Shown: in pieces, positions 1 to 7,440 of the stretch | How positions within the stretch are numbered: the first letter of the stretch is position 1 | How the letters are laid out: each line of letters opens with the position of its first letter | From: Patescibacteria group bacterium | Lineage (GTDB): Bacteria > Patescibacteriota > Gracilibacteria > UBA1369 | Length of the DNA: 22,473 nucleotides | Direction of reading: 5' to 3' | Assembly: GCA_018825335.1 (NCBI GenBank) | Contig: JAHJEW010000028.1 | Location: 1 to 22,473 of the forward strand | The notes under the pieces: generated by a model | What the model was told of the DNA's origin: nothing | Database searches by the model: none | The model's input: the letters and a program-made list of their open reading frames with translations, nothing else | Position numbers and translations under genes: made by a program

Positions 1-46
1 CAAGGCCTTCAGGCAACAATGCCCATAGCAATGCATGTTCGTTCAT
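1..46 (-). CDS. Start of a leftward gene cut by the window edge, possibly an IS transposase
   Basis: Only the first 15 codons are visible, read leftward from an ATG at 46-44. They translate as MNEHALLWALLPEGL. A perfect TATAAT on the minus strand (69-64) lies 17 nt upstream, which supports a real start. The LLPEGL-type opening resembles, from memory, the N-terminal region of ISAon1/ISL3-like transposases, but 15 residues cannot settle this. If it is a transposase, it fits the AT-rich, foreign-looking cassette next to it. It could equally be any unrelated protein. Confidence 0.4.
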   Translation of the reverse strand, partial: MNEHALLWALLPEGL

Positions 47-63
47 GATGGAGGAGGGTTTAT

Positions 64-69
64 ATTATA
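64..69 (-). promoter_or_regulatory. Putative -10 box for the leftward partial gene
   Basis: The minus strand reads TATAAT here, 17 nt before the ATG at 46. No good -35 at 16-18 bp spacing is visible. The rest of 47-171 is AT-rich and holds no plausible gene. Confidence 0.4.
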
Positions 70-171
70 CCCTCCCATTTTATCCCAATTATTTATTCAA
101 AGGAAAAATCGTATGATCCCTTAAACCACATGCTTTAATTTGCCCAAAGTTATTCATGAGCCGAAAATTGA

Positions 172-200
172 TTGCTAATTTCGAAAAATATGATTATATT
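172..200 (+). promoter_or_regulatory. Putative promoter of the radical SAM cassette
   Basis: A -35-like TTGCTA (172-177) and a -10-like TATATT (195-200) are separated by 17 bp. Transcription would start near 207, about 24 nt before the ATG at 231. No Shine-Dalgarno motif precedes that ATG. No terminator or promoter-like break is seen inside the three-gene cassette, so this may drive all of it. Confidence 0.4.
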
Positions 201-230
201 AACCTCTTATTTTGGAATTAATTAAAATAA

Positions 231-1775
231 ATGAAGCCAATTGATATTACCTTTGTAAAACCGCATCCACCTGATGAAGTAATGAATCGAGCGTGCCCCA
301 TTCCAGAGTCATATAGATATGACTGGATGCCCATGGCACTGAAAGTAATGGGGAGTGATCTGATAAGACGTTTTAGTGATTCAGTAAGGGTAAAAATTTA
401 CCATCTAATGAATGATAAAGATGAAGCTGGATTTTTTGATGATTTCAAAGGGAGTCCACCTGACATGATTGCTTTTAGCGAAATTGATGTATTGGTAAAC
501 CAAGTAAATAGAATAGCAGAAAGGCTAAAGGATGTTTCCCAAAAAACTCTGATCGTAGTTGGTGGAAAGCAAACTTCACTCCTCAGAACAGGCGATTCTT
601 TTCCATTTAGAGGAATTGATATGGCCTTACGAGGTGATGGTATCAACGCCATTGCCGCATTGGTTCGAACAAGACTAGAATCAGGTGTTTTCCCTCGAGA
701 CATCGATGGTTCAATTAAAACCAATGCGAACGGATTGATAGTTGGTCATAATGACTTCACTGAAAGATTTGATATTTCACAATTGGACTTAATTGGTTCC
801 CATAGACTTGATGTTGAAGGTCATCCATTTGAACATTACCTAACAACTCATCAAAAATTTCCACGTATTGTTCCCGGGGATGTTAGGACTTCTTCGCTAT
901 TTACGGGTACGGGATGTCCTCATAGTTGTAACTTTTGCCAATCTCCTTTTGATTATGGTGACATGAGTAAAAAAGTTTTTTTACGATCACAACACGATGT
1001 GGCTAGCGAAATGGTTTGGTTGCAAGAAGCACATGGAGTGAATAATTTTTTCTCACTTGAGCCAAGTCTTAATTTAACTAATTTATTGAGGGTATTTGAT
1101 GTGCTAGAACAGGAATATGGGATTAATCATCTGCCTATTTCAGGTTTTGTTCGTGCTGTCGATATTGTGAAAGCATATAAAAGGGGTGTATTGCAAAAAC
1201 TTGTCATCAAGGGAGTAAGAGTATTATCAATTGGGTTAGATATTCCATTAGACACTCAGGATGATGTCTATAACAAGAATTTTTCTTATGATGACATGGT
1301 GGAGTGTCTACGAATTTGTAATGAATTGGGAATTTTGCCTGTTGTGACGATTGTTGGAGATCCAAATATTGACGCTGAAACATTTGCGAAGCAACTTGAC
1401 ACTACAAAAAGATTGCCAGTTGCAGGTGTTGACGTAAGATTAACGATTGCTTTAAGGAATACGACTCTTTTCAAATTAGTTGAAGATAGGTTGCTTCATC
1501 ATCCAAATACTGATTCTGAATATTTTGATCAGCAAAATTATCGATATCAAACAATACAAGTTCCAGGAAAAATTGAGTCTGAACAAACTTATGACTTGGT
1601 TAATGCTTTTCATAGAGATTTTTTAATTAACCCAACACACGTTGCATATGTTTTGAACATGTTCAGGAGGTTTCCTGATGTTAAACCGTTTTTCGTGAGA
1701 CAGTATAAAGATTATGAAAAAGAGAACGGTAAAACCCATCTTCCTGCTGAAATTATCAATGCTTTAACTTTATAA
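231..1775 (+). CDS. Radical SAM protein with B12-binding-like N-terminal domain
   Basis: This is a 514-residue protein. Residues about 1-170 look like the Rossmann-type B12-binding fold common in class B radical SAM enzymes: a PDMIAFSEID stretch, a VVGGKQ stretch and an MALRGDG stretch fall in the usual order. The cobalamin-ligating DxHxxG motif is not visible, so cobalamin use is uncertain. The radical SAM core starts with C229-x3-C233-x2-C236 (TGCPHSCNFCQ), which binds the [4Fe-4S] cluster that cleaves SAM. The barrel continues through an LSIGLDIP segment and a VTIVGDPN segment. Known relatives methylate, cyclise or rearrange lipids, peptides or antibiotics; the substrate here is unknown. 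The stop is followed after 2 nt by a methyltransferase gene, so the two are probably co-translated. The sequence is clearly AT-richer than the genes after 3700, suggesting acquisition by transfer. Confidence 0.85.
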   Translation: MKPIDITFVKPHPPDEVMNRACPIPESYRYDWMPMALKVMGSDLIRRFSDSVRVKIYHLMNDKDEAGFFDDFKGSPPDMIAFSEIDVLVNQVNRIAERLKDVSQKTLIVVGGKQTSLLRTGDSFPFRGIDMALRGDGINAIAALVRTRLESGVFPRDIDGSIKTNANGLIVGHNDFTERFDISQLDLIGSHRLDVEGHPFEHYLTTHQKFPRIVPGDVRTSSLFTGTGCPHSCNFCQSPFDYGDMSKKVFLRSQHDVASEMVWLQEAHGVNNFFSLEPSLNLTNLLRVFDVLEQEYGINHLPISGFVRAVDIVKAYKRGVLQKLVIKGVRVLSIGLDIPLDTQDDVYNKNFSYDDMVECLRICNELGILPVVTIVGDPNIDAETFAKQLDTTKRLPVAGVDVRLTIALRNTTLFKLVEDRLLHHPNTDSEYFDQQNYRYQTIQVPGKIESEQTYDLVNAFHRDFLINPTHVAYVLNMFRRFPDVKPFFVRQYKDYEKENGKTHLPAEIINALTL

Positions 1776-1777
1776 TT

Positions 1778-2770
1778 ATGGAAACAACTTCTTTTGGCGA
1801 CTCACTAAACGATTTGTTAATAGAATTGGAAGTTGCCTTGCAAGAAAATTCTGGAATTACGGAAATACAGGTTTATCACAAAGATCTAGCGAGAATCGTA
1901 GAAGCAATTTCAAATGATACTATATTGTCTTGCGAGGTCGTTTCCAGCGTAGATGAGAATGGTCTAATAGCCATTAGGATATCTCATCCTAGTGTAAGAG
2001 AAATTAAAATTTCAGGAGGTGTAGAAACTCAAAATGAACTTCCTGATGATTATTATCGAGGCTATGACGCACGTTACAGGCTGGTGTATGAACATGGTGG
2101 AGAACGGTTTGAGATGAAAAAACCAAATCCGGAGATTTCTTTGTTAATAGCAGCAGGCGTATTAACAAACGATATGGACGTGATTGACCTGGGTTGTGGG
2201 GAGGGTAGAGATTCGCTGGCATTAGCCAGACGAAAATGTAAAAAAGTGTGCGCTGTAGATATTTCTCAGGCCGCTTTGGACAAATTAACAGAGGATGCAC
2301 AAAGAGAAAACTTGTCAAATCTGGAGCCCGTAAATGATGATCTCACAACTCTGGGAAAGATTGGTGATGGTAGTTTTGATTTTGCAATGAATATGGGAGC
2401 ATTACACATGTTGGTGAAGGATCGTGATCGTCAAATGCACTTACAACAAGTATTGAGGATATTAAAACCTGGCGGATTATTTCTTGTTAAGCACTCAAGG
2501 GAATGGTTGAAAGGGTTTCGAACAGTAGTTTGGGGAAAAATTCAACAGGCGATTTTAAAACCAGGCGATGTTATTCCACGCAGAATTTGGACTGGAACAG
2601 GAGAAATGAGGGAAATTGATATGCCTTTTTTACCCCATAGAGTTGCTGAGCCGGAAAACTTGGTTACTGAAGTAACAAATGCCGGTTTTACCTTCGAAAG
2701 AAATGCAAGTGACACAAAGGAGGGTGGATTTGGGAACAGTTATTCCATTTTATTTCGTAAACCGTTATGA
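1778..2770 (+). CDS. SAM-dependent class I methyltransferase
   Basis: This is a 330-residue protein. SAM-binding motif I is at residues 135-143 (VIDLGCGEG), followed by an acidic motif II (CAVDIS) and a post-motif LKPGGLFLVKH, as in class I Rossmann methyltransferases; the ALHML-type stretch lies between. The first 95 or so residues match no domain I recognise and may bind the substrate or a partner. The start ATG comes 2 nt after the stop of the radical SAM gene, with no Shine-Dalgarno. The end overlaps the next gene by 4 nt (ATGA), a sign of translational coupling. It probably methylates the product or intermediate of the same pathway, but the acceptor cannot be read from sequence. Confidence 0.85.
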   Translation: METTSFGDSLNDLLIELEVALQENSGITEIQVYHKDLARIVEAISNDTILSCEVVSSVDENGLIAIRISHPSVREIKISGGVETQNELPDDYYRGYDARYRLVYEHGGERFEMKKPNPEISLLIAAGVLTNDMDVIDLGCGEGRDSLALARRKCKKVCAVDISQAALDKLTEDAQRENLSNLEPVNDDLTTLGKIGDGSFDFAMNMGALHMLVKDRDRQMHLQQVLRILKPGGLFLVKHSREWLKGFRTVVWGKIQQAILKPGDVIPRRIWTGTGEMREIDMPFLPHRVAEPENLVTEVTNAGFTFERNASDTKEGGFGNSYSILFRKPL

Positions 2771-3447
2771 GTAAAAAAGTATTGATTTTACAACTCGATG
2801 AAACCGAGCAACCCGGCTTTATTAGTGCGTATTTGAGACGAGCCGGATATGATTTTGAGATAGTTCAAATTTTCAAAGACTACTCTACTGTCGAGGTTGA
2901 TTTATTCTCTCATTTGATTGTTCTTCCTTCGCCCAAAGATACTTTTGAATGTGATCGATATCCTTTTTTATCTTTCGCAAAAAAGATTATTGACGATTTT
3001 ATTTTAAAACGGAAATATGTTTTGGGTGTATGTATGGGATGTCAGCTTATTGCAGAATGTTTGGGTGAAAAAATAGGTAAAATAATTGAACCGGAGATTG
3101 GTTTTTATAAATTGAATATCTTAGATGATTGCACTTTGACAAAGGGATTATTAAACAAAAATTTAAATGTTTTTGAATGGCACTCTATGGGAATTCTTAC
3201 AGAAAACAAAATTGCAATAATGGCAAATTCTCAGGGGTGCAAAACGCAGATATTCCAGTTTGGGGATAATATTTTTGGAGTCCAGTTTCATCTTGAGATA
3301 GACGAAAATTTAATTGAGATGTACCTGGAGAAATTTGATGTAGCCAATAAATATGGATTTATAAAAGAAATGACTAAAGAATTGAACAATTTCAAAGAAA
3401 TTCAAAGAATAATTATTGATAATTTTCTAAATTTAGAGGTGGCCTGA
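2767..3447 (+). CDS. Stand-alone class I glutamine amidotransferase domain protein
   Basis: This is a 226-residue single-domain protein of the triad (class I) glutamine amidotransferase fold. The nucleophile is C89 in GVC89MGCQ, and the remaining triad members are H175 and E177 in VQFH175LE. Leu replaces the usual Pro in the H-x-E motif. Such domains release ammonia from glutamine for a synthetase, or act as gamma-glutamyl hydrolases. No synthetase is fused or adjacent, so the ammonia acceptor, if any, must be an enzyme of this cassette or encoded elsewhere. It overlaps the methyltransferase by 4 nt and ends the cassette. It is strongly AT-rich, like its two upstream neighbours. GuaA, CarA and HisH are less likely, because their partner genes are absent here. 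Confidence 0.8.
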   Translation: MSKKVLILQLDETEQPGFISAYLRRAGYDFEIVQIFKDYSTVEVDLFSHLIVLPSPKDTFECDRYPFLSFAKKIIDDFILKRKYVLGVCMGCQLIAECLGEKIGKIIEPEIGFYKLNILDDCTLTKGLLNKNLNVFEWHSMGILTENKIAIMANSQGCKTQIFQFGDNIFGVQFHLEIDENLIEMYLEKFDVANKYGFIKEMTKELNNFKEIQRIIIDNFLNLEVA

Positions 3448-3492
3448 TGTAAGTAGCCCAATAATTCCGCCCCGAAAAAAGCGGCTATTTGA

Positions 3493-3545
3493 GGCGGGAA
3501 GGCAAAAAGGTGGGGGCTTGGGGGAGGAATTTTTGCCTTCCCGCC
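3493..3545. repeat. Perfect 16-bp inverted repeat with a G-rich loop
   Basis: The left arm is 3493-3508 (GGCGGGAAGGCAAAAA) and the right arm 3530-3545 is its exact reverse complement. The 21-nt loop contains two runs of five G and two of GG. The arms end in A5/T5 at the loop side. On the plus strand a weak T-run follows about 7 nt later. It could be a bidirectional terminator, a small mobile repeat or a regulatory RNA structure. Confidence 0.75.
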
Positions 3546-3577
3546 CTTCTTCCTTTTTGGTTCAAACAATCTTCCCT

Positions 3578-3611
3578 CAGGCGCGCGGTGGCCGGCCGCA
3601 CCGCGCGCCTG
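3578..3611. repeat. Perfect 13-bp GC-rich inverted repeat
   Basis: Arm 3578-3590 (CAGGCGCGCGGTG) is exactly complementary to 3599-3611, with an 8-nt loop. GGCCGGCC at 3590-3597 is a further palindrome at the loop. The stem should be very stable as RNA or as extruded DNA. There is no T-run beside it, so it is not a classical terminator. Confidence 0.75.
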
Positions 3612-3633
3612 CTCATATGTTTTGTGAAAATTC

Positions 3634-3653
3634 TCTGGGAGCTAGCTTCCAGA
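3634..3653. repeat. 20-bp near-perfect palindrome
   Basis: TCTGGGAGCTAGCTTCCAGA is palindromic except for one position pair, which would form a G-U pair in RNA. It is centred on the palindrome AGCTAGCT. It lies 3' of the leftward lipoprotein gene. It may be a protein-binding site or part of a 3' structure. Confidence 0.5.
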
Positions 3654-3736
3654 ACCTTTAAAATAAGTCCGAACTTCGTTATAGAAGGACAGCCATTGAA
3701 AAAAGTGGAGTGCTCGCGCAAAGAGGATGTTTTTTC

Positions 3737-5584
3737 CTACTCTCCCGTATCAAACGTGGCCTGCCAGCTTCCGCTGTCCGTGGCTTTGGGGTATTGGCCG
3801 GAGGTGTCGATCAGGCCGTTGGAGAAAGTTCCTTTTACAGTGCCTTCTTTTAGGTTGACGGTTCCGGTGAAGGATCCGCTTATTATGAATTTTGGGGTGT
3901 GCTCCGTGGCTGCGACTGAACCGGATACTGTTCCGGAAACTGTGCCTGGGTCGTTACCGTCGAATGTTCCGGATACTGTGGAATTCCAGCAGATGCCGTT
4001 TGGACAGCTGGAAAATCCACCGGAGAACGCTCCGCCGGCGGAAGGGAAGCTGAGATTAATGGATCCGCTGTCTCCGTGGACGCTTGTCCAGGTTCCATTG
4101 GCTTGCAGTATTTCCGGCATTGGGGCTTTGCTTTGGCTTTCGCCGCTGTTTGTGGACGCTGTTTCATCAAGATTCAGGCTTTCGCTTAATTTGCCTTTCG
4201 TTTTAAGGTCCGTTTCCAATTTATCTATTTTGTTATTAAGGTTTTCGAGTTGTTTGTACATTCTGTCGATTGCACTTTGGTCGACCGATGAAAAGGTTCC
4301 TCCTGCCATTGTTTTTAATATGCCAAGGTCGTAGAGAAGTTGTTCTTTTTGATCAAGATATCCGGCGAGGGTTTTGTTAAGGTTTCCGAGTTCCGCATCC
4401 ACCTGTTTTTTTTGTTCTCTGATGTTTTTTTCAGCGTCTTTTATCATTTGCGGAACTCCCATTTCTTCCCAAGCTTTTTTGGCGTTCAGTCTGAAACGTT
4501 CAATATCTTCAGGGTTGATTGCGGGGAGGTCTCCCGTGAGCTGGCTTTTGCCAAACTTTAGTTTTGCGCCGGTGGGGTCAAGGTCGGCGCGCATGTCTGT
4601 TCCCCAGTCGAGTACTTTCTGGCCGTATTCGAGGCCGAGCTCCGTTATTGTAACCAGGTTTTCCGGGTTTTCCACATCCTTGAGATTTATGATTGAAACT
4701 ATTTTGCACGGCACGGCTATATTTTCTCTTTTTTGTTTGAGAACAGCTTCGCCATTTTCGTTTCCAATAACAATCATGGCATCTTCGCCGATTGCCATTG
4801 CCAGATCTGTTCCGCCAAGTATCAATGAACCTTTGGCATAAATTGAAGCTGCCGAACTGGGCAGAGTGGGTGTTGTGGCTCCGGCGGTCATTGCCATGCC
4901 GCCTATCATTAAACTGACTTTCATGCTGTCCAGAATAATTTTTGCCTGATTGGCCAGCATTTCTTCCGCGTCGCCTTCTTCGTTCCAGGCGTTTGATTCA
5001 ATTTGTGATTGGGCGATTTTTAGTTGATTTAGTGCAGTCTTTGCATCCCATCCAAAAAAGTTCATCAGGTCTTTCAGTTTGTTGGTGCTATTAGGATTGG
5101 CATCGAAAACCGCGGTAACCAGGGCGGGATCCGGTGCCGCGGCATATGCGACGTGAAAAAGATTGAAATTGTCTTTAATGTAGGCTGTTTTGTTATTTGC
5201 CGGTTGTTCAATATCGTCCAATACTAATCCAATTCTATCCAACTCTGTTTCAAGTTCTTCCCATGCAAGCAGACTTATTTCGGTTGCGTTTTGCCATTCT
5301 TCCCAGGATGTATCTTTGGGGGTCGCGGAAAGCGCGGTGTTGGTTGTAATAACCGCTTTGATATACAGCGAATCAAGCAGGATCAGGTTCGATTGGAGGT
5401 CGGTGCTTTGCTGCGTTGTAAGCTGGGCATTTTCATCTTTTTGTATGGGGATTTCGAATGTGTTGTTTGATGAAATTGTTGGTTGATTTTGTGATTGTTC
5501 CTTTGAAGCGCAACCACTGAAAAATAGTGGAAGTATCAAGAAAATCAAAACTGATTGAGCGAAACGTCTTTGGAATTTTGGCAT
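3737..5584 (-). CDS. Predicted lipoprotein with coiled coil and beta-rich C-terminal domain, function unknown
   Basis: This is a 615-residue exported protein. A basic N-terminus and hydrophobic stretch end in a lipobox FFSG-C25, so lipid attachment at Cys25 and membrane anchoring on the outside is expected. Residues about 375-470 are charged and heptad-like, a likely coiled coil. Residues about 488-612 are rich in Gly, Ser, Thr and aromatic residues with repeats such as GTVSGTVSGSV and FTGTVNLKEGTVKG, probably a beta-sandwich or beta-solenoid. I recognise no named family. The upstream neighbour on the same strand is typA, whose stop lies 59 nt before this start; a TAAAAT (minus strand) in that gap could be a -10 box. 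The gene is GC-richer than the cassette on its other side. Confidence 0.75.
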   Translation of the reverse strand: MPKFQRRFAQSVLIFLILPLFFSGCASKEQSQNQPTISSNNTFEIPIQKDENAQLTTQQSTDLQSNLILLDSLYIKAVITTNTALSATPKDTSWEEWQNATEISLLAWEELETELDRIGLVLDDIEQPANNKTAYIKDNFNLFHVAYAAAPDPALVTAVFDANPNSTNKLKDLMNFFGWDAKTALNQLKIAQSQIESNAWNEEGDAEEMLANQAKIILDSMKVSLMIGGMAMTAGATTPTLPSSAASIYAKGSLILGGTDLAMAIGEDAMIVIGNENGEAVLKQKRENIAVPCKIVSIINLKDVENPENLVTITELGLEYGQKVLDWGTDMRADLDPTGAKLKFGKSQLTGDLPAINPEDIERFRLNAKKAWEEMGVPQMIKDAEKNIREQKKQVDAELGNLNKTLAGYLDQKEQLLYDLGILKTMAGGTFSSVDQSAIDRMYKQLENLNNKIDKLETDLKTKGKLSESLNLDETASTNSGESQSKAPMPEILQANGTWTSVHGDSGSINLSFPSAGGAFSGGFSSCPNGICWNSTVSGTFDGNDPGTVSGTVSGSVAATEHTPKFIISGSFTGTVNLKEGTVKGTFSNGLIDTSGQYPKATDSGSWQATFDTGE

Positions 5585-5643
5585 GATGAAAAGTGAAGGT
5601 TAGATTACCTTTCGTTGATGTTACATTATTTTATCCAGAACCG

Positions 5644-7437
5644 CTACCTTGCCCGTTTGCGCTCGTTCTCGGTCAGGTATTTTTTACGGAGGCGGACGCT
5701 TTTTGGGGTGATTTCGGCGTACTCATCTTCCTTAATGTACTCTATTGCGCTTTCAAGGGTTATTGGCACAATTGGTGTTAAACTTAAAGCTTCATCTGAA
5801 CCGGAGGCGCGGACGTTGGTCAGATTTTTGTTTTTGATGGGATTTACAACCAGGTCGGTTCCCTGATTGTGTTCACCTATGATCATTCCTTCATATACTT
5901 CCGTGGCGGGGCCTATGAAGAGTGGGCCTCTTTCCTGTAGTTTCCAGAGTGAGTAAGCCATTGTTGAACCTGTTTCGCCGGAAATCATTGATCCGACCTG
6001 GCGTTTTTCGATTTTGCCGACGTACGGTGCGTAGTGATCGAATGAATGGTATAAGGTACCTTCTCCTCTGGTTAAGAGCAGGAAATTTGAGCTGAAGCCC
6101 AAAAGGCCGCGTGTGGGAACTTCAAATTCAAGCAGGGTATTTCCGTTTTCCGATTTCATGCTCTGCAAAATCCCTTTTCTGCGGCCCAATGCTTCTATTA
6201 CCAGGCCGGCCATTTCATCCGGAACGTTTATTACGGCATTCTCAATAGGTTCGTGTTTTTCCCCGTTGATTTCCCTCATAATGACTTCAGGCTGGGAAAT
6301 CTGCAGTTCAAATCCTTCGCGGCGTATTGTTTCTATCAGTACGGCGATGTGCATTTCGCCGCGGCCGTAAACTTTGGTGGCGTCGCTGTTTTCTATCGGT
6401 TCTATTTTGAGTCCCACATTGGTTTCCAGTTCTTTTTCCAGGCGTTCCTTTATATGTCTGCCCGTTACGTAATCACCTTCGCGGCCCGCAAAAGGGGAAT
6501 CGTTGACCATGAATTCGATTGCAAGAGCAGGCGGGTCCACTCTAATTGCGGGAAGGGGCTTTGCATCGGGGTCTCTGCTGATGGTTTCACCGACATAAAT
6601 GTTGGGCAGGCCGGCGATTGCCACCATGTCTCCGGCGCGCGCCTGCCGAGTCTCGACTTTATCCATCCCTTCAAAAGTAAAAATTTTTGTTACTTTTCCC
6701 GGGCGTTTTTCACCATCGATTTTTATAATGGTGACGTTTTGGCCCGGTGACAGGACTCCTTCAAAAACGCGGCCGATCGCTATCCTTCCCAAAAAGTTGT
6801 CGTATTTAAGCGTCGCCGGCTGCATGCGGAAAGCGGCATCCGTGTTGCTTCGCGCAGGTTTTACATTTTTAAAAATAAAATCAATCAAAGGGGTGATATC
6901 TTTTTTTTCGTCATTCAGGTTTCTGATTGCAATGCCTTTTTTCGCAATCGTGTAAATGTATGGAAAATCCAGTTGTTCGTCGGTGGCCCCCAGAGTTGCA
7001 AATAGATCAAAAGTTAAGTCCACGACTTTCTCCGGTCTTGCCATCGGGTTGTCGATTTTATTTATCACGACCAGAACTTTGTGGCCGAGCTCCAAAGATT
7101 TTTTTAATACAAACTTTGTCTGTGGCATTGGGCCTTCGTAGGCGTCCACCACCAGAATAACCGCATCCACAGTGCGCAGCACTCGCTCCACTTCCGATCC
7201 GAAATCCGCGTGTCCGGGAGTGTCGACAATATTAATTTTTTTACCTTTGTATATGATTGCGGCGTTCTTGGCATAGATTGTGATTCCGCGTTCTTTTTCC
7301 TGATCATTGCTGTCCATTGCTCTTTCGGCCAGGCCTTTGTGTGCGTTAAATGTGTCGCTGGCTTTCAGGAGCGCGTCTACCAGAGTGGTTTTTCCATGAT
7401 CTACATGCGCCACAATTGCAACGTTGTAAATGTCCAT
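5644..7437 (-). CDS. typA: Ribosome-associated translational GTPase TypA/BipA
   Basis: This is a 597-residue GTPase, close to the usual length of about 605. The G1 loop is at residues 10-18 (AHVDHGKTT), and the other GTPase motifs are present: ERGITI (G2), DTPGHADFG (G3) and NKID (G4). The downstream beta-barrel, EF-G-like and C-terminal domains show family signatures such as GRGEMHIAVLIE and RGLLGF. BipA binds the 70S ribosome at the EF-G/EF-Tu site and assists ribosome assembly and translation under stress or cold. Its ATG comes 3 nt after the stop of the upstream zinc-ribbon gene, so the two are almost certainly one operon. The leader is A-rich with no Shine-Dalgarno. Confidence 0.97.
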   Translation of the reverse strand: MDIYNVAIVAHVDHGKTTLVDALLKASDTFNAHKGLAERAMDSNDQEKERGITIYAKNAAIIYKGKKINIVDTPGHADFGSEVERVLRTVDAVILVVDAYEGPMPQTKFVLKKSLELGHKVLVVINKIDNPMARPEKVVDLTFDLFATLGATDEQLDFPYIYTIAKKGIAIRNLNDEKKDITPLIDFIFKNVKPARSNTDAAFRMQPATLKYDNFLGRIAIGRVFEGVLSPGQNVTIIKIDGEKRPGKVTKIFTFEGMDKVETRQARAGDMVAIAGLPNIYVGETISRDPDAKPLPAIRVDPPALAIEFMVNDSPFAGREGDYVTGRHIKERLEKELETNVGLKIEPIENSDATKVYGRGEMHIAVLIETIRREGFELQISQPEVIMREINGEKHEPIENAVINVPDEMAGLVIEALGRRKGILQSMKSENGNTLLEFEVPTRGLLGFSSNFLLLTRGEGTLYHSFDHYAPYVGKIEKRQVGSMISGETGSTMAYSLWKLQERGPLFIGPATEVYEGMIIGEHNQGTDLVVNPIKNKNLTNVRASGSDEALSLTPIVPITLESAIEYIKEDEYAEITPKSVRLRKKYLTENERKRAR

Positions 7438-7440
7438 TTT

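Larger units (their letters stand above)
3448..3736. other. Intergenic region between converging genes, rich in inverted repeats
   Basis: No plausible gene is seen here. The region lies between the end of the AT-rich cassette and the end of the leftward lipoprotein gene. Base composition shifts sharply from AT-rich to GC-rich within it. It holds three inverted repeats, listed separately. A terminator role is expected between converging genes, but none of the repeats is followed directly by a long T-run. Confidence 0.7.

Noticed and set aside
47..230. Precursor peptide gene for a peptide-modifying radical SAM enzyme
   Set aside because: No open frame of useful length with a start is visible here or in 3448-3490; the ATG at 113 stops after three codons.
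3489..4334. Rightward 281-codon open frame
   Set aside because: It begins in the inverted-repeat region and runs antisense through the lipoprotein's beta domain. Its translation is low-complexity in character with no domain, while the opposite strand has a lipobox and coherent structure.
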